From the NCBI GenBank assembly GCA_022496805.1, contig CM040085.1, forward strand, positions 43,677,811-43,741,810: DNA of 64,000 nt, given 5' to 3'. The stretch comes from Pohlia nutans. Its lineage: Eukaryota > Streptophyta > Bryopsida > Bryales > Mniaceae. The notes beneath the pieces were generated by a model. The model had not been told where the DNA came from and did no database searches. It saw nothing but the letters and a program-made list of their open reading frames with translations. Position 1 is the stretch's first letter. Every line of letters starts with the position of its first letter. Position numbers and translations under genes: made by a program. Positions 61,401 to 64,000 of the stretch are shown here, one piece after another.

Positions 61401-63259
61401 CAATTGTCCACTCTAGCTCTGTCAGCGAAGGCTCAGCAGCTTTCGCCATTGCGGTGCCCTTCTTTGCACGAAAGTTTTGGATGATGATCTCCTGGATATG
61501 CCCATGCCGGTTATTTAGGTCGCGGAGAGCAAGCAGAGCCTGCAATCGCTCTTCCCGATTTTCGCCAATTCCTATGAGTAGGCCAGACGTGAAGGGCACC
61601 TTCTCCTCGCCTGAAACACGAATCGGATCAAACTCGTGAGACACACTCAACCTCTGCCACAACCATCAGGCCCTTTAACTCAATCCATCTGTCTACATTG
61701 ACGTTGGGGAGATAAAAACCTAAACCTTGAACTGTGAGCGTGTCATTACTGCAAAAACCCTGTATTTGCTTCCTCGTCATATGCTACTTTCACTGTGAAT
61801 GTAAGTGAATTCTCTCACCAGCTGCAGCAATTGAAGCGAGCCGTGCAAATGGAATTTTGTCAGGACAATTGTAATGTGGACCCCCTGGCTCCAACAGCTT
61901 TTCAGAGACCGACTCCAGCATCAATCCCTGACTGACAGAAACACGGCGAAGGAGAGTCACGTCGTCCCTTGACATAACTCCAACGTTCATGTGAGGTAAT
62001 AAACCCGTCTCTTGAAGCACGATTCTGGCTACCTCAGCCGCATACGATACTGTTGATTTATGACCAAGAGCTTCAAGCTGTCACACACATGTGATCAAGG
62101 AGATGACTTCATCGCAAATCCAGTGAGGAAAATAATATTTCGACCAAAACAACATCATCAAGTGTGTAATTACATCAGACGTGGATCTTGGAGCTAACAT
62201 TCGATGATTGAAGAGAAATCCTTTACAATGCATCGTTCTGAGTTCCTTAAACCCCCGGAAATCATGCACTGAAGAAAAATCTGCATTTCAATAAATAGTT
62301 CTGCAAATACAGAGAATCAAACACACCTCACGCTTTGCTTGGTCGTAGAGAAGCTCGGGCTTGTCTCCCAAAGTGAACAGCACCTCCGTGCAACCCGCTT
62401 CCACTCCTGCACGAGCTACCTCCAGCACCTGATGGATGCTATCAATGAGCTACACGGCTTATGTTTCTAATGCGAGTAAATTACAACAAGAAACGAACGC
62501 ACTGTAGCCAACCATCTCACATGTTGTCAGACTCCGTAAGTGAGATTGAAGATATCCTAAAATTTCAAGAAAGGATAACGGAATTCTACACAATTTCAAG
62601 AAAGTCGCTTGTGTAGAATTCCGTTATCACGCTGTGATGAATCTGCATCCACTAAATAAGCGCATTCTCAACATCGTGGCCACGACAGCTTGCAAGAAAG
62701 TAAATAGATGTAAGCAATTTGCATCTACTCCTTCATCAGCAATGCGATTTCTTACTTCCAATCGAAGTTCTCTCACCTCGTCGACAGACATGTAGACAGG
62801 CTTTCCAGGTCGAGGAGGCGCGGAAAAAGTGCAGTAGCCGCAGAAATCTCGACAAACGCGTGTAAGAGGAATAAAAACCTTGGGAGAGAAAGTGACAATG
62901 TCACCGTCTTCTCTCCTATCACGAATCCGAGCAGCAGCTGCAACGAGACGATCGACACCTAAATCCGCCACCTCTCGCAGCGCTGTCGCATCCGGATGCT
63001 CCCCGAGCACGCCACTCTGAATGAGCTCGAGCGTTTCCAAGCCACCACATCCTGCCGCCTTGGCAATATTGTTCACCACTACTGCTCTGCCACCACTTGT
63101 TGCTGGCACACTGCGTAGAAGATTGTGAAGCGATATGGACTTCGTAGAAGAGATTCTTGGAAAATTTGGACTCCCGTGTCCAAAACGCTCCAGAGATGTC
63201 CGCGCACACGGATGGCAACCAACATTGCAGGGCAAAGTAGCGGCAACTTGAAATTTCAT
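55425..63259 (-). CDS. FO synthase, fused CofG-CofH radical SAM enzyme, 20 exons, 925 aa
   Basis: Makes FO (7,8-didemethyl-8-hydroxy-5-deazariboflavin). The CofH half joins a tyrosine-derived unit to 5-amino-6-ribitylamino-uracil and the CofG half closes the ring. Exons (minus): 63259-62777, 62428-62327, 62077-61819, 61610-61334, 61027-60880, 60776-60669, 60306-60075, 59932-59868, 59671-59576, 59460-59387, 59173-59132, 58852-58777, 58568-58432, 58205-58139, 57716-57651, 57482-57403, 57290-57203, 56844-56734, 56441-56324, 55573-55425. They sum to 926 codons with every phase in register. The CofG cluster motif is C136-RDF-C140-GY-C143, followed by [24 protein letters not shown] and [14 protein letters not shown]. 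The CofH cluster motif is C605-GYR-C609-QF-C612, followed by [52 protein letters not shown] and [13 protein letters not shown]. About 120 Ser/Arg-rich residues precede CofG and may hold an organelle presequence. The exon 12 acceptor is the least certain. Confidence 0.95.
55734..56089. mobile_element. Stowaway-like MITE in FO synthase intron 19
   Basis: Ends taccgtagtctacccccaga and a near inverse (to 56089) agree over about 25 of 29 bases, with TA at each border. It lies wholly inside the last intron (55574-56323) and shares the CCGTAGT end with the element at 3724. Confidence 0.7.
62574..62628. repeat. Perfect 20-bp hairpin in FO synthase intron 1
   Basis: gataacggaattctacacaa (62574-62593) and its exact inverse (62609-62628) surround a 15-base loop. 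A direct repeat aatttcaagaaag also occurs before and inside the structure. Confidence 0.75.
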
Positions 63260-63528
63260 TTTGACGAACTATAAAGGTCGAGAAACGGCAAAAATGACGA
63301 ACTATAAACTAAGGTCGAGAAACAGCAAATGTAGTGTAATCAGCTGCAATTGCACAGGAATTTGGCGAAGTGGAGAGAAACGATGCCGACGCCGGAGATG
63401 AAGAAGAGGCAGTGCGTCGTCGCCATCGCCGGAAGTTTGAAAAGCACATCACATGCATGTCCACATGCCATACGAGCGGGTAATTTCTTTTAGTTTTATT
63501 TTTTTGAAAGGCAAATGAAGAAATTCAG
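63260..63528. promoter_or_regulatory. FO synthase upstream region with tandem repeat
   Basis: The block gacgaactataaa, ggtcgagaaac and gcaaa occurs twice between 63263 and 63330, just before the ATG. A short plus-strand frame from 63383 (starting MPTPEMKKRQC) could be the first exon of a divergent gene, but nothing supports it further. Promoter elements not resolved. Confidence 0.35.
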
Positions 63529-63863
63529 AGCATAATAGAGTAATGGAAGCCAACACCTTTTTGCAATACCCTTTTGTAATGGGACCACAATCTAGTTACA
63601 ATTAGAAACTAAGCTGACGTGGCAATGACACAGTAGTCACAAAATTCATGGAATACATATCGGTATGGCGTTCCTTCGTTACTTTAAAATTGAAATTAAA
63701 AGAAGATTCTCTTTCGATTCAGTTTTCAAAAGAATGTTCCATTCGCTAGTAGAAAAGGTGGCACTCCCCAGGCAGGTGCCCAAGAAAAATCACTACTTGC
63801 ATGGACATGTCCCTCGGCAGTGCCACCTTTTCTACTAGTGCATTGCACTACTCTATTATAGCC
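63529..63863. mobile_element. MITE, second copy of the 5860-6058 family, with nested insertion
   Basis: Matches 5860-6058 across cataatagag, ctagttacaatta, acgtggc and attcatggaatacata, and ends in the inverse (ctctattata). Interrupted at 63744-63840 by a second element. Confidence 0.7.
63744..63840. mobile_element. 97-bp MITE with CACTAGTAG-type ends
   Basis: Left cgctagtagaaaaggtggca and the inverse of the right end match over 22 bases with one difference. CATT flanks both sides (63740-63743 and 63841-63844). The ends resemble CACTA-class termini, though a 4-bp duplication is unusual for that class. Confidence 0.65.
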
Positions 63864-64000
63864 ATTGGGGTGTTGAAGTGGGAGTTTTTTTTGCTAGTTT
63901 TTGGAACACGAAATGTAGCCTATGTCTCTTTGAAGGGTGCTTTTGATTTGCATGTAAAAAGTAACATATTGATGAGAGTCTCGTGGTTTTAAGCATGGAT

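Noticed and set aside
62081..62269. Frames inside FO synthase introns and on the opposite strand
   Set aside because: They cross splice sites or lie in introns and match nothing recognisable.
1..64000. CRISPR arrays, bacterial operons, rRNA genes or organelle genes
   Set aside because: No regularly spaced repeats, Shine-Dalgarno-led gene runs, rRNA signatures or organelle gene order were seen; the genes are spliced nuclear genes.

Overview
The window looks like nuclear DNA from a non-flowering land plant, most likely a bryophyte. It is AT-rich and gene-poor. It carries plant-only genes with GT-AG introns: the jasmonate receptor COI1, an A-type P450 pair with a 3-exon structure, and a plant-like TM9SF gene. 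COI1 has Val where flowering-plant COI1 has Ala, which is the state described for bryophyte COI1. I cannot name the species.

Layout. 1-9.2 kb is intergenic, dense in small inverted-repeat transposons, with an unrecognised GC-richer stretch at 6.8-8.5 kb. 9.2-12.1 kb (+) is COI1 (4 exons, 594 aa). 14.8-18.6 kb (+) is a TM9SF/EMP70 endomembrane protein (7 exons, 636 aa). 20.8-23.0 kb and 39.8-42.4 kb (-) are two copies of one P450 gene (516 and 517 aa). The 17 kb between them is a graveyard: a broken VPS35L (Retriever subunit) gene, an acyl-CoA-oxidase exon, a broken IscA-like gene and many transposon remnants. 42.4-55.4 kb is intergenic. 55.4-63.3 kb (-) is a complete 20-exon gene for a fused CofG-CofH FO synthase of 925 aa.

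Most notable. (1) The intact FO synthase places deazaflavin (FO) synthesis in a land plant nuclear genome, where the likely use is the antenna chromophore of a DNA photolyase. (2) COI1 has a bryophyte-type ligand pocket with one further odd residue. (3) The P450 pair keeps the haem site but has lost the usual C-helix Trp/Arg and the I-helix acid. (4) Many non-autonomous elements have CCCCTAAA- or CCCTTTRACG-type ends and TTAA (or TTAG/CTAA) duplications, resembling piggyBac-like elements.

Gene models were built by hand from splice signals and family recall. In the four multi-exon models each exon sum is a multiple of three with phases in register, which supports them. No database search was run.
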